Below are positions 25,505 through 38,091 of a stretch of DNA of 64,000 nt, in pieces. Under the pieces are notes generated by a model that worked only from the letters and a program-made list of their open reading frames with translations, did no database searches and was not told where the DNA came from. Source of the stretch: Hofstenia miamia (taxonomy: Eukaryota > Xenacoelomorpha > Acoela); NCBI GenBank assembly GCA_004352715.1, contig SCFE01000002.1, positions 2,759,198 to 2,823,197 of the forward strand. The letters are read 5' to 3'. Position numbers and translations under genes: made by a program. Positions within the stretch are counted from its first letter, which is position 1; every line of letters starts with the position of its first letter.

Positions 25505-28500
25505 CTAAATTATTAAGTAATTAAACGACATAAATGATAGAAAACAGTTGTGATAGAAAACTTTCCTAAATTTACCCTAGAGAACTGTCAAGGACAAGTA
25601 ATTTCTTCACACTATTTCCACTATTGTTACTCTTTCATAACAAACCGATTTATCTGAATTTTGAATAATTTTATCCAACGCTGTTAGGAAATATTGAAAG
25701 GTCTTTACATGGATACATCTATGGGGTAGGACCCGCTCATGCAATGATGAAGATATGTGCTAAAACATGTACTTATGCCTGATTTGCACGCAAGCAAGAA
25801 TTTTTTCATTGAGAAATCCGATTTTTGTAAAAATATCCAAATTATGTCATACCTAGTGCTCAGATAATGAGGCGCTCTAATTCCAATGACAACCACAACT
25901 ACCCTGAAATATTTTGTTTTTTGAAGACAATCTGTGTGAATCCCGTCCATGCGTGTCGTGCGCAAAGTCAGAGGTTATCTTTATCTTGTGGTGTTTGTAG
26001 ATTATAAATATCATCATTAGTTCGTGCGCTATAAGCGTTTAAAAATTTCTTACTTGAAGTCATCACAGATTTTGAAAAATACCTATTGGAACTAGGGTTA
26101 AGCTTAATTCTATTTAAAAATATCACATATTCAATGCTGGAAGCTGGTTGAATTAATTCAATCGGCCTACAGGTCAACTTTTTACCAGCGTGGATTCCTT
26201 CGCGTTGGCATCAAAGGTGGAAGCGGGCGGTTATTTCTTGCTCCACCGTGCCCTCAGCCTTCGTACCGCAGCGCATGCAGTTTTTCAAAATGCGGCTCTA
26301 CCCTCGCCTTCCCTGAGAGATAATAATTGGAATTCATATTCTTTAACTTGGCACGCAACTTTTAGTGAAATAATCAATATGAAAGTTGCCAAAACAGGAA
26401 CAAAATTAAAAAGTGTATGGAAAACTACAAAATAAATACAAAATTAAGAGCCAGTAATAGTTTGGTGAATACAAGCTGCAAATGAAATTGATAATATAAG
26501 TAGAAATTTAAAATATACTGTTTTGTAGGATTAGCACTTCGATCCAACCTACAGTTCACATCAGCGGGATCAGCATGCAGCCCGCTTCCATTCTTGTTTA
26601 ACATAAACTGAAATACGGATCAAAATGTGATAAGTTCTTAAAAATTTGGCAATTCCCTGTAACATTGCCACAAAATATGGAGTAAATCTCGATTTTAAAG
26701 TTTAGAAAATAAATAAAATGTACTTTTAATTAAGAGATATGTATTATGTTACTAATTAAAATAGTACTCTTCTGGGGACGACAGCTCCATTACTTTTTGC
26801 ATCAAGTGGGTCGACCAAGTGTTGGGGCATTAAAATATTATCCCGCTTCCAACTTTGGACACATTGCGCAAACCAGTTCAAATGGCGACTCAAATACTTA
26901 TTGTCTAACTTTGTTTATTTCAATTCTATGCGAAAATGCAACCTTTACAATATTTGAGGTAAGTGCATTTCGACAAGTTGAAGATTAAATATTATTACCT
27001 TGTTGTGAATGATCGTGGAAGACTTTCAGTTGGCCAATAGTAACAACTAAAAAGTGTGGCAACCAGTAAAATTGAAATTTCATCACCTAATTGTCCTGCC
27101 AATCTAAAGAGTACTCTAAATTGTTTCAAAAGCAAATATAATAGAATAAAATAGACATTATTGTTAATAGTAATACCTCAACAAAAGCTGCCAATATTAC
27201 ACTTAATGCATCAAAAACAATGAATATACATGTATCAATCAATAATACAAAAACATCGCACCATATAAAAGTAAATAAATATATAAGTATGCCCAGTTAA
27301 TCTCAAAGTTTTTAAGGAAGAGATGAACATGTGCCGAAAAAATGGGACCCAGTCCTACCCATTCCACCAAAATTTGGGTCCAGATAGTTTAGTTACCATT
27401 AATTCAGCCTATTTGAAGCCCATTTGTATGACACATGCCATACACTTTCCAATTTCTTCGGTTGCTATACCAATGTTGGGTTTGTAAAAAAATTTATAAT
27501 ACAAAATTATTTTCTGAAATTTAAGAACTTAAGTTGAGATTCGAAGAATATAAAAATAACAGCAATGCCTATTGAATATTTATTAAATAACAATTTTAAG
27601 TGAACAAATATTTATTTATAAACTGTAATAATCAATCACGACTCTGAATATTAAATCGAATATGGTTTTTGCAATCTATTTAATGCATTTTCCCAAATTC
27701 GTTGAAAGAAATGCCTTAAATGTGGTTGTATCATTCCAGAGTCTGTTTACCTTTCGAACATATTAATGTCTGATCATGTGAATAAGTCAAGTCAATTCAG
27801 GTTTCTTGAAAGTGCGGTTCAATTTACAATATCTTAACGCAGGTCCATTTCTCTTCTATATGATAAATGTTCAATCTGGGGAAAGTTGATTTTTCTCGGA
27901 GATTGATTATTTCGTTGCCTATTAAAATTTGCGAATCGATTATATTTAGTATTCAACGATTAAAACGATTAGAGTTGTTTATTGAGAACTAACAGATGTT
28001 TAGGCCTTGAAAAAATAAATGTTCATAGCAAAAAATATGGAAAATAATGTTATTAGATGGTGTCCACTACATGCAGGTAAAATGGACCCTTTTGACCTGT
28101 TAACTTTGACCTCCGGTGTACACATATTTATAAAGGTAATTGCATTCAATATGAACCCTATAGGTAAACCGAATCCCTATGCATAACTTTCAGAGAATGC
28201 TGACATAGTGCCTCTAGTTCAGTATTTTTGCTATATAACGAAAATGTGAGGTTCTGTTTACAAAACAAGTCACAGAATCGGTGAAGTCTTTTTAAATTGT
28301 AAGGACAAAGGTGAGATATTTAGTCACAGTTCTTGCATAATGTAACATTATGAACTCTCTAAATCTGCAGATATTAAGGGAAGGGTGGGGGAAAGCTTTT
28401 ACATTTTTGCTATGAATACACTGAAATGTAGGATCCTAAAGCTACTGCTTACAATAGGAAAAGCTTCCTTTGTTTGTGATGATTATGCTTAATAATTCAG

Positions 28501-30732
28501 TTGCATTTCCTTTGTTTCAGTATAATTATATTTTGAATTCAAATTTTATACTCTTACTTTGAGTTAGTATTTGTATTCTAAAATTCATAACCACCAAATT
28601 ATACAGTTTTAGAGTAGGCCTATGACCTGTATATTCAATGATTAAAACGATTAGAGTTGCTTATTGAGAACTAATAGATGTTTCAAAAATGAATTGTTCA
28701 TAGCAAAAAATATGGAAAATAATGTTATTTCATGGTGTCCATTACGTGCAAGTAAAATGGACCCTTTTGGCCTTTTTATTTTGACCTCGACTGTACACGT
28801 ATTCATAAGGCCAAATGACTTTATTTTGATTTAAGTACATATCAGTAACTAGTATTTCATTTATCTAATACCTAAATTTTCCCATTCTCCATCTTTACTC
28901 AGTGTTAATAAATGCTTAAGGGGCCCCATTCCCTGCATTTATACTCAAATCATTAAGTAATACATTAAAATATCATACGCATATGATCTGAATAGTTTGT
29001 TTTCGATTACTAGTCCAAGATATTTGGACATGAATAATTTTGATTTCAGAAATATTTATAGTACATGAAATATTATCTTTTCAACATTTAGAAACAACAC
29101 AGAATTCAGATTTTTGGGGAATTACTGTTAAATTATGTTTATTAAAATTATTTAGTAGCTGAAAAAGATTCTCTTCTAAGTCATTGCTTTATCATATGTA
29201 AATATACATCTATCATTAGCATTTTGCACAGTAGTTGCTTACAGCACAATTTACACCATTCTTGTGTAAAAATTGTGCCTTGTGAGGATTATTGGACATA
29301 TATTGTAGTTGTAAGACGAACTTTCACTAATTGTGTTCAATCATTTAGCGTTCTATAAATTGCATTTCCTGATTACATTTCCAAATATTTAAAAGCTCCA
29401 TCACACAGACTACCAGGGTGGGAAACTGGTCAAAAATTAGACGATTCGGGAAGAATCGCTGGTCATTTATAGTCGTTGGGGTGGAAAAACACAAACAAAT
29501 TTAAAGACAAATTAAACCGAATTCATGGTTGTGCTGCACACAATATTCTGCACACTATTTCAAGTATGTATTGTAAATTTCAACAAAATGCTTCATTAAT
29601 AATTATTTGTGATAATCAGCAACAGGATTTACTATAATAATTATAATTTATTAATAAGACTTCGTGGTGAAATTTTAATATATGTTATATTGATTGTGGT
29701 CTTTATGTGCTAGTTATTTTTTTATTGTTGCAAATTTAAGCACGTAAATATTTATTTGAACTTTTAGCAATCGCTTCGTAGATTATAATATCAAAGCTTA
29801 AGTAATTTGGTATTTATTTATTATCTTGACAGGTGAACAGTGACCATGTAACTCATCAAATAACTTACTGTTGAATTTTTTCAAGAAAATTTCTTGTTAT
29901 CTTGTCAACTTAGACAATCAATGGCGATAATTATGCCAGTTCTCAGGTGATGCCTCTCAAATCTCATATTGATATAAGAGCATTGGCTAGATGACCTGTC
30001 TTATAATTGTTGTACAAAAAATACTCACAATAGTCTTCAGCTACAGAACTCCATACAAAATAATTTATACAAAGTAAGAATTCTATATAAAAAATAATAA
30101 TGAAATCCATCTTTGTCGAAAATCACAAAATAACACTTAGGAAGTTAATAATATCATTATATTCTTGAGCCATTACATGTTTATATTGCATTATGAAATT
30201 GCATTTCTTATTCTTGCAATACAAGGTGACTTTTGAACGTTTATGCAGATATTGCAATGCTAGTATTAACTATTTGGAATTTATTATTTACTAAAGTTGA
30301 CAATTTTTCACTGTTTTTATAGTTTATAATATGTAGACAAGACTTGGCTTTGAAATAGTCTTTTGCACATGTGCTATAAAGATTAGCTAAATTTTAAAGG
30401 AGATTACTAGAAAACATGAACATTTCGAAGAATTCTCTGCAAAAATAATAGTTATATGATACATTTGTAAATTATTTGATAACATCTACAAGTTAATCAG
30501 AAGATTTGAAATACGTAGAATTCATTGAGACACAACTTTTGTGACAGAAACATGGCCATGATTCGATATAAAATTTTGCTGGAGAGGCGACATCGTCAAG
30601 ATGTATGCATAAATTATTTACAGTATACTTGTACATTTTCTATTAAAGCAAATATAAAACAGCTGTCAATTGTTTCAACTAACTACTTAGAAATTTTTAA
30701 GGTTGTTTTATATTCATACATTCCTACATATA

Positions 30733-30770
<38 letters not shown>

Positions 30771-33700
30771 CATAATTAATCAAAGCGTAATTGAAATTCA
30801 ATTGATATTATTGCATGCGACAATATTCAAAGTCCAAGACTATAAATTTGTGTGAGAAAGAAGACAATGTTAAGTTGTACATTATGTATAAATTACTCGT
30901 TGTTAAACATTGTTCTATTGCTTCAGTTACCTGCATAATAATTTAGTACTGTCGTTATATATTTTTGCACTTAGGATATTTTCTTAACGAAATTTTGGTA
31001 CTTTATTGAGCTACAGACTAACTCGCTGGAATGAATTTTGAGGTCATTATTATGCCTTTACACAGCTGAATTTATCTAAAAAGCGAAAACAAACTTAACA
31101 CATAACTTTCCGTGAAGTGCAACGAAATCAAACACATATATGATTTCCCAAAGGCAATTTACAAAGTGTAAACAAAGTAGGCACATGGATTATAAATCAT
31201 TAATTTGGTCTTTAGCAACATAAAAGTTAAAAATTTTGAGGAAATACTTTGAATATTTTGCATGTTTGCCAGATTTCTGCGAAGGTTACAATGAATACTT
31301 GTGAAGTATAAAAAATTAAATATTCGGTAAGCACTTACGAAAATGTTAAGCATAAACAAATATTTGTAGAAGGGAGTTATTTGCTAAACCCAAATCAGAC
31401 TTCATGCTATTTGAAATAATTAAAATGAGGTGTGAATAGTAGAAAATTGGCAAATTTTAAAATTCCTGTTTCTCAGCATATATTCATCACATGGAGATTG
31501 CTCGGTGATAGTTTTGATACCCAATTCACATAAATTTTGAAGTCTGCTGATGCTGACTGCATTTTAGAAATAGTTTCCCAAAATAAGCTTCTGCATATAT
31601 ATTTTTAGATGCCATGAAATCAGAACTAATAACTCATTTTTTACTAACAGATGTCATCACGGAAAACGATCGAATTTGATTATAAAATATTCAATTTGAA
31701 TCATGTAATCATTATGAAGAGTAAATGTCTTTAATATTTGTATTACTGCTAATTTCGTAATGTAGAAATTATTTATAATCTATTTATTTAATTTACTTTC
31801 ATTTTTGCATATTTCAACTGAGAAAATATGTTTCAAAGCCATAATAGGATTTTCGAAAATGCAAATTCTTTATCAGTCTGTCTGCAACTGCATCTAAAAG
31901 TGCCACATACCTCCAACTTTTCAATTAAAATTGCGATTTCATATGTTATTGCAAACATGTCAAGTCATGAAGTAGTAGAGGAGATAACTTGTGATGTGAA
32001 AAATAGAGTGAAAATTCCTCGAAAATTTGTTTCACTTCAATGGGATTCCAAGCCCATAGGTTCTCTAGCAAAGCAACTGTTTGTGTAGGTGATGTGAGAA
32101 ATTCAGTTGTATAAAGTTCCGGCTTATAAACCATACATTGACAGGCGTTCCGAGGAACTTATACATGTATCTTTGAAATCTGGGACTGCAAGCTTACTTG
32201 ACTGCAGCTTGTGCTTGCCTCAAACAGCACTAGGAAGGTCACTACTCTTCCGCAGCACACCTAAGTTATGTTTGAGAGGTGATGCGGACACAGATCTTCA
32301 CCTAACTGAAAATAGAAGCTTCTAAGTCACGTGAACTACTTGTGTTCAGCAGATTTAGAAACACTGTGAAAGTGTATGCCACATCAGCAAAGTGGGTACT
32401 TTGATGACATATTAGCTCTGTTGCAATAATGGAAAAATGAAGAACTTACGCTTGCAGTTGCTACACAGCAACATTGCAAGGAATTTTCAGAACTGTGTTT
32501 ACGGTATTAAAATATTTTGAATAGCACATCTCTCAATCCTACATTTGGCGCGCTAGGACGAATCAAAGACAGGTGGATGGCGAAACGTCTGTATTTGGTG
32601 AAAGTAAATATTTTAAAACACAAAATCAGTCCTTGTTAGCTGGAACCATTACCTCGAACCAGCAGATTTGGAAGTTGCGGGACTTTGTCACATTCGAAAG
32701 CTTGATCTGCAATTAATAGCGGAGCACTTGTTCTACATCAGTGGATGCTCCTTGGAATAACTTGTGTATGCTAAAAAATTCATGTAATCTTCAGTGAATT
32801 AATTGGAACAGATGAGTGCTAAAACCTTGCCTTGAGCTTCTTAGCAATATAGTGTAAATATTTTGGCATTCAGAACACACTTAGAGATTGCTTTTGCACA
32901 TATTTTGGGAAGACGCATTTCCCAACGTGTGTCACGCAGTCTACGTCAATAGCAGATTTTGTCGGTCATGAATTCTGGTTTTTATTGAATCCTGACCAAA
33001 GAAGCTAGCGTGTGGATGACTTGGCCCTCTTATCTTTCTACACAAGTGAAGATCAATGCAGTAGGGTGGAGCTTTACTATATGTAAAAAATAGTTTTATC
33101 AAATAAGCTTCGGCTCCTTTTTGAGAGAAAGAAAGATTTATTTCAAATCGCTCGCAACCATTATGTTGAATAATAGCGACAAATAAACATTATTAATTTA
33201 GACATATACAAATGACACATAATGGACGAAAAAACTTTCCTCAATTTTGGATATCACGAAAGACTTTTGGATACGTGATGAGAGGACAGGTAAGTGTCAG
33301 TTTCGGTGAATTCAAAAGTTGTAGGATTGATCGGAAACCGAAGGTAGTAATTGATGAAGTATGTGGTTGACATTTTGCACCTGTTCCCATAGGATTCCCG
33401 ATACGGAGTGCTTCATGAAACTCGTTTAATTACATTTCCATTCACGTAACATTCCGATGGGGAGTAAAAATGTTTCAAGAATGATATACTAATTTCCTTG
33501 GTTTTATTAAAGTTCGATGCTCCTCCATGTTACGAACACCAATTGATGACTTCATTTATGACACTTATTTCTTCATTGCTTTTCCGCTGTAGAAGATGCC
33601 AAGCTGTTGTATCATCGACCAATTTCACGTGGTTATAAAAATTTATGAGTAATGTGTTTATGAATAGTATATATAGCCAGGGCCCTAACTTTGTGCCTTG

Positions 33701-34598
33701 AGGTACACACGCTCTTATATGCATGAAAGATGAAAATGTTCCATTAGGAAGTCTGACCCGTTGTTTTCAATTACAGAGGAAAGAGTAAATCCAACGAATT
33801 GTAGGCGTGGACATACGAATATCTCTTAATCTAGCAATAAGAATGGTATGGTATACATAGTCGAACGCTTCCTGAAAGTCGATGAAGAAAACTCGTTAGC
33901 AGGAATCCTTTTGTTGAACTTGTTGCAGCCAATCATGTGTCATCTGAATAAGGGCAAAGAGCGTAGATCTACCAGGGACTAGACTATATTGTGACTGTTG
34001 AACAACGAATGAGATTTCGCATTTAAGTTCATTTTCAATAGAATTTATTATATTAGTTTAGAAATTGTATGTCTTAATGTCATCGGTCTAATATGTTTCA
34101 TAGGACAAACAACTGGATTAGCTTTAGGTATTGGAATGATGTCTGCTGTAGAAAATGGAGTTGCGCAACCCTCGTTGAGTGATGCATTAATGAGAATTGA
34201 AATTGGTTGGGCTAATTCACACCGATATTGCTTAATAATTCAGCTAGATAAATATTTGGAATTATGATCAGGCCCTGTTGAATTGTGAGTTGAAAGGTTA
34301 CATTTTGAAAATTGTATATTCGTTAGTCTGATTATTTGAAACATCATTATCAATTGGAATATTCTTCGGGATAAGGTATTTGAAACTTGAGACAGACGAT
34401 GCAAATTTTGTCTTCATTTCATCAGCAAGTTCATCAGGTGCAAGATGTTTTAGATAACCCTCCAACCGCAAAGTCTTTGATTTGGTGTCTAGGCCGATAA
34501 GCTTTTTATTGCTCTTCATTTATTACTTGGTGTAGATGATTCAATATTTCCCAGATACTTCAAGTAGAATTTCTTCCACGATGCAGTAATGTGACGGT

Positions 34599-34640
<42 letters not shown>

Positions 34641-37224
34641 TATATATATATATACTTGAAAAAAACTACTTACGATAGAGACAAATGAAAATAGACAGAC
34701 ATAACTCCCATGATTGCCAAAATTACAAGGATATGGAAGTGCCTCCCACCAACATTGTAGTTGTGTCTTTTAAATAGTATTATTTGAACTATTGGTAAAA
34801 TTATTAACACAATACTCGAAATCTAAAATTTGTATTGTTAGAATTAATCTAATACTAGTGTAAAAAGTCATCCAAGTTTTTGCAAGTGTAATTTTTTAAC
34901 CCTAACGTTTTCATAGGTTCGAAAAATCACCTCGCTGTGAAGGTCAAATGTTCTAGATTATCTTTGATTAATTGTGATGCTGTATATAATATTTACCAAA
35001 CTTCTCATAATCATAGTTTATCTTAACGTACACTTACATTTTACAATACCCTGTTTAATTCAGTGTGCAAGTCAAAGCAAAAGTTAATCTTACGGCCGAT
35101 AATAAGGGTTCAGGCTGTAGCCGCGGCTTTCACCAAGACGCAGCCAAACGGCAGCCGCGGGCAAATCGCAAAACACTAGTCACGGATTATTATGAGAGCA
35201 ATAGTTTTGAAAAAATAAATCTAAACGTGTTATATGTTGAGATAGTTAAATCATAAAACTAAAATTACAAATATCAAATATCATTGTTAATAAATAATTT
35301 AGGATTGCTTAAACTTATATGTTTGGGAATAGCGATTTAGTTATAAATACTAACTATATTCAACGTTTGGTTTTTTGAAAATACCACGCGGTTGAGACCC
35401 TTGGCTGGGTAGAAAACTATTTGAAAGAGTTCACATGAAGCTCAAAAAAGAGGCTATGCCTCTGTCACCATTTAACATGAATGAAGTTCAAATTTCATAA
35501 AACTTGTTTACTCTCAATCTGCCCACGTTTGTAACTAAATTTGCTGTGTCACTTTGATAACTATTGTGTTGACTGCAAATGTCGTGTTGTTTTAACACAG
35601 TTCTTTGAAAATCGTTGAAGTACCTTTAGTAGAGTTAAGATAAATACAGTTTATGTCAAATCTATTTACTCAACGATTTTCTTGAAAATGATGTAGCCAA
35701 ATAAATTAAGTAAAGCATTACCAAACAAAATAGTACTCCTCCGTAATATTTAATGTTTAGACACATTTAAATGTCAACATAGATTTCTAAATAATTGGAA
35801 AAAAATAACACGTTGTAAAATTTATTGAATTTTTCAGGTTGATATGCTTAGAAATTTATTTCCTTTAAAATTCACAATCACTATATTGTTTAATTATTAA
35901 AAATAAATTGAACTGAGTTAAAATATGCTTACAGTCAGAAATGTAAATTGCAAAAATAATCTCTTGTAATGCCAATTTTGCAGTATGTCAAAATTCCATT
36001 TTTTGGAATTGATTGTGATAGTGGTATCAACCACAATATTAATCTATGTTCACAAAAAAATGCCAAGTTATGTATACATATACATATATATANNNNNNNN
36101 NNNNNNNNNNNNNNNNNNNNNNNNNNNNNNNNNNNNNNNNNNNNNNNNNNNNNNNNNNNNNNNNNNNNNNNNNNNNNNNNNNNNNNNNNNNNNNNNNNNN
36201 NNNNNNNATATATATATAGTATATATGTGTGTTAATGTATATATACAGTAAATATACCTATAAATATATTGTATATATACATATATGTACACACACTATA
36301 TATATATATATACAGGGTGTCTCAAAAAGATGTATACACACTTTAAATAATTGTAAACCAGGTGTTTATTATTATTTGTTTAATGTTCAACATGTAAAAA
36401 AATACAAACATCATTCCATTGTTTTGTCACTGCTGGTTCTCAAACTGATGTCCGTTCTGGTCCAGACACCGCCGGTAACGCGAAGCGATGGAATAGCACA
36501 CATCATGAAACAATTCCCTTGGTATTTGCGTGCATTCACGTTTAAAGATTGCTCTCAATTCAGCGATTGTTGTAGGTTTCATTGCGTAGACTTTGTCTTT
36601 TAGGTTATCCCATAAAAAGAAGTCTAGTGGTGTGAGGTCTGGTGAACGTGGAGGGTATTCAACAAAACCCCTCCGTCCAATCCACCTGCTTGGCAAGATA
36701 GCAGCAAGGATGGATCTAACATCGCGATGGTAGTGTAGGGGTGCTCCATCTTGCTGAAAATAAAAATCCTCTTCTTCAAAGTGTTCACTTATGCTTGCCA
36801 TGACAGACTGTTGCAACAAGTTCAAGTAAACTTGAGCAGTCACAGTAACATCAGAAAAGAACGGTTCGATTAATCCTCTTGACGATAAGCCGCACTACAC
36901 TGTAATTCCTGGTAAATTAACATGAAGGTCAACCATAACATTTGGATTCTCAAGTCCCCAGTAGGTGCAATTGTGGCGGTGAATTGAACCATTTAATTTG
37001 AATGTGGCTTCATCACTCCACACAATCTTTGTGGGAATGCATGCATTTTCGTTACATTGTTCCAAGTACCCCTCACAATACTGTACTCTTCTGTCTGGAT
37101 CATCGCCATTAACAGCATGGACTAATCTTGGAATGTAACTTTTCCATTTACAACGTTTCATGTATAATAGCAGAACTCCATGGTTATCAGCTGCTAAAAG
37201 GTGTATACATCTTTTTGGGACGCC

Positions 37225-37263
<39 letters not shown>

Positions 37264-38091
37264 CAGAGAGTGTGGTTGTCAGTTAGGGTGTCTGATACAT
37301 ATCTTCTTAGGAATAGATAGCAGTTAAAAATTCTTGTACTTTTAGGAAAAAATCAATTTATATTTGAGACTCATTAGGCCAAAAATTCTATAATCCTCTT
37401 AAATTGCAAAGTTTTTCAACATGTGAATGAACAAATGTTCATAAATTCCTTGACTAAGAAAATTTTAGCATTTAAATAATAAACTGAATTCATTGTCATT
37501 AGAAAATCCGTTACTTGATTTTCTATTTCCACATATCGATGCAATAAAACAGATCGGCATTCTTTAGTAATAAGCAGTAGTCTAAGCTACATATCTTTAT
37601 GAATTTATATAACTTAAGCGAAAGCTTTGTAATGCTTGACATTCTTTCAACGAGAATTCCCCTCTGACGGGAATGAGCTGACAAGAAATTCCGAAAAATT
37701 GCAAGAATAAAATTTTGGAAATAAAACAATTTTTTGTGTGCATTTATTTACGTGTATATTTAATAATAGTTTATTTCGCTCATTGTGTATTTGCGTAGGT
37801 TTTTTAGACAGTAATGGGTCCTTAATGTGAGCCGTGGGTTATGTATTGTTACCATGTAGCTCTGGTCTATTATCATATGCTCTAATTCCTTTTCGAATTT
37901 CTTGAAAATTAAGCTGAAATGTGTGAATAAATCACAACTAAAGAAAAAAATTTTTCTTGACAAGCATAATTAATGTATTCCGCATAAGAACTTACAGAGT
38001 TGATAAATTCCGCAACAAAATATGTGACGTAATAGTTTGGTTCACACCAATCCTTTGCGGCAGAATGTGGACGAAAGCTTGGTATGTACAT
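25048..38091 (-). CDS. Alkaline ceramidase (ACER1/ACER2-like), four exons, complete
   Basis: Multi-exon gene read on the minus strand: exons 37996-38091, 34674-34822, 26999-27103 and 25048-25504 (807 bp with stop, 268 aa; human ACER1 is of similar length). All introns are GT-AG and the phases (0, 2, 2) join without a frame break. The family hydrolyses ceramide to sphingosine and fatty acid in ER/Golgi membranes as a seven-helix protein. Ligand residues known from ACER3 keep their spacing: Ca site D14, W15, E17, N19, E28; Zn site S74, H78, D89, H210, H214. Signatures are DWCEPN near the N-terminus, SVYFH, GQLGDE, and LHGAWH near the C-terminus, ending GIPYLAV as ACER1 ends GLPYVEI. The start at 38091 was chosen because MYIPSF sits where ACER1 begins; upstream in-frame Met codons exist. 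The 3' UTR runs into (TA)n and a gap, so no poly(A) site is visible. Which ACER paralogue it is remains open. Confidence 0.93.
26180..26330. other. GC-rich patch in ceramidase intron 3
   Basis: About 150 bp noticeably GC-richer than the intron. GGAAGCGGG (or its inverse CCCGCTTCC) occurs here near 26219 and again near 26580 and 26841. Possibly remains of one mobile sequence. Confidence 0.45.
26999..27103 (-). CDS. Ceramidase exon 3
   Basis: 105 bp, residues 82-117 with both end codons split. Acceptor tactctttag|ATTGGC was chosen over an upstream AG because it restores the six residues between the YFH histidine and GQ seen in ACER1. Contains GQLGDE with Zn ligand Asp89. Donor is ACAAG|gtaata, followed at once by in-frame stops. 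Confidence 0.9.
27952..28138. repeat. Diverged direct repeat in ceramidase intron 2, unit 1
   Basis: Aligns with 28634-28811 at roughly 85% identity. Shared words include ATTAAAACGATTAGAGTTG and GTAAAATGGACCCTTTTG. Units are about 680 bp apart. No coding potential seen. Confidence 0.8.
28634..28811. repeat. Diverged direct repeat in ceramidase intron 2, unit 2
   Basis: Second unit of the repeat at 27952-28138. It may be an old tandem duplication whose middle has drifted, or two copies of one mobile sequence. Confidence 0.8.
30736..30768. repeat. (TA)n microsatellite
   Basis: TA run inside ceramidase intron 2. Confidence 0.95.
31828..33060 (+). pseudogene. Decayed transposon-derived coding region, family uncertain
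   Basis: Lies in ceramidase intron 2, opposite strand to the host gene. Broken frames read [17 protein letters not shown] (about 32018-32070), [19 protein letters not shown] (about 32328-32385), and [19 protein letters not shown] (about 32548-32605). The last recalls the ARWMAK.IY..K signature of a domain common in cnidarian and arthropod transposon-like proteins. No terminal repeats found. Confidence 0.4.
33490..34519 (-). pseudogene. LINE reverse transcriptase in ceramidase intron 2
   Basis: Minus strand, same orientation as the host gene. In order: the linker region [18 protein letters not shown] (about 34460-34410), [20 protein letters not shown] (about 33985-33930), [14 protein letters not shown] (about 33890-33850), [17 protein letters not shown] (about 33705-33655), and KLVDDTTAW in place of YVDD (about 33625). 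Several stops and frame changes. The clade is not certain. Confidence 0.88.
34599..34655. repeat. Interrupted (TA)n microsatellite
   Basis: TA run with CA and ACT interruptions. Ends about 19 bp from the exon 2 splice donor and forms the left edge of the duplicated segment. Confidence 0.95.
34614..36083. repeat. Duplicated segment, copy 1 (carries ceramidase exon 2)
   Basis: About 1.47 kb matching 51567-53036 with constant offset 16953 and no difference in the stretches I compared. The left edge falls in a (TA)n tract. The match is lost on the right at position 53037, a single N, just before the 115-N gap at 36093. It includes a GC-rich patch at 35090-35170 with two CCGCGG sites. Confidence 0.9.
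34674..34822 (-). CDS. Ceramidase exon 2
   Basis: 149 bp, residues 33-81 plus two bases of codon 82. Acceptor aattttag|ATTTCG and donor CTATC|gtaagt. Encodes two hydrophobic helices separated by the basic loop FKRHNYN, and ends with SVYFHLSL, holding the Zn ligand His78 and the oxyanion-type Ser74. It lies inside a segment present twice in the window; the other copy is at 51627-51775. Confidence 0.92.
36093..36207. other. Assembly gap, 115 N, in ceramidase intron 1
   Basis: Lies within a (TA)-rich stretch next to the right edge of the duplicated exon 2 segment. Confidence 0.99.
36313..37227 (-). mobile_element. DD41D-type mariner element, 5'-deleted, in ceramidase intron 1
   Basis: 915-bp element with near-perfect inverted ends (CAGGGTGTCTCAAAAAGATG against CAGGGCGTCCCAAAAAGATG) flanked by TA/TA. 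It lies on the minus strand inside intron 1. The remaining transposase frame, 37161 to 36427, is open except for one TAG at 36895-36897. It shows WSDEATF (first Asp), FQQDGAP (second Asp) and [10 protein letters not shown] (third Asp); I count 41 residues between the second and third catalytic Asp. The DNA-binding N-terminal half is absent: the frame starts within about 70 bp of the TIR. It is therefore probably non-autonomous, and recent, given the TIR match. Confidence 0.9.
36427..37161 (-). pseudogene. Mariner transposase catalytic domain, one in-frame stop
   Basis: Two in-phase pieces (37161-36895 and 36843-36427), joined by an open stretch apart from a single TAG. The order is PRLVHA, WSDEATF, stop, [22 protein letters not shown], then a C-terminal tail. 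The N-terminal helix-turn-helix region is missing. Confidence 0.88.
37228..37260. repeat. (TA)n microsatellite beside the mariner
   Basis: TA run abutting the mariner right end. With the TA run at 36298-36312 it shows that the element inserted into a (TA)n tract. Confidence 0.95.
37996..38091 (-). CDS. Ceramidase exon 1
   Basis: Encodes residues 1-32 with the Ca-binding N-terminal motif DWCExN and the downstream AEF. It ends with a strong donor, AACTCT|gtaagt, in phase 0. An upstream in-frame stretch to 38163 could lengthen the N-terminus, but family comparison favours the Met at 38091. Confidence 0.9.

Noticed and set aside
26330-26425. Minus-strand hydrophobic stretch after ttttgtag that looked like a further ceramidase exon
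   Set aside because: Its phase does not fit exon 3, and exon 4 starting at 25504 already supplies the helix in the right place.
26190-26435. Plus-strand 81-codon frame in ceramidase intron 3
   Set aside because: No family resemblance; it overlaps a GC-rich patch on the intron's opposite strand and has no exon signals.
27104-27115. Alternative exon 3 acceptor caatttag
   Set aside because: It adds four residues between the Zn histidine and GQ that the family lacks.
35065-35256. 63-codon frame with [14 protein letters not shown]..., repeated at 52018
   Set aside because: Intronic, antisense to the ceramidase gene, and duplicated only because the whole block is; no domain recognised.
36230-36312. 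TATA/GTATAC-rich stretch that could be read as a promoter
   Set aside because: It is a degenerate TA microsatellite beside a gap and a transposon end.
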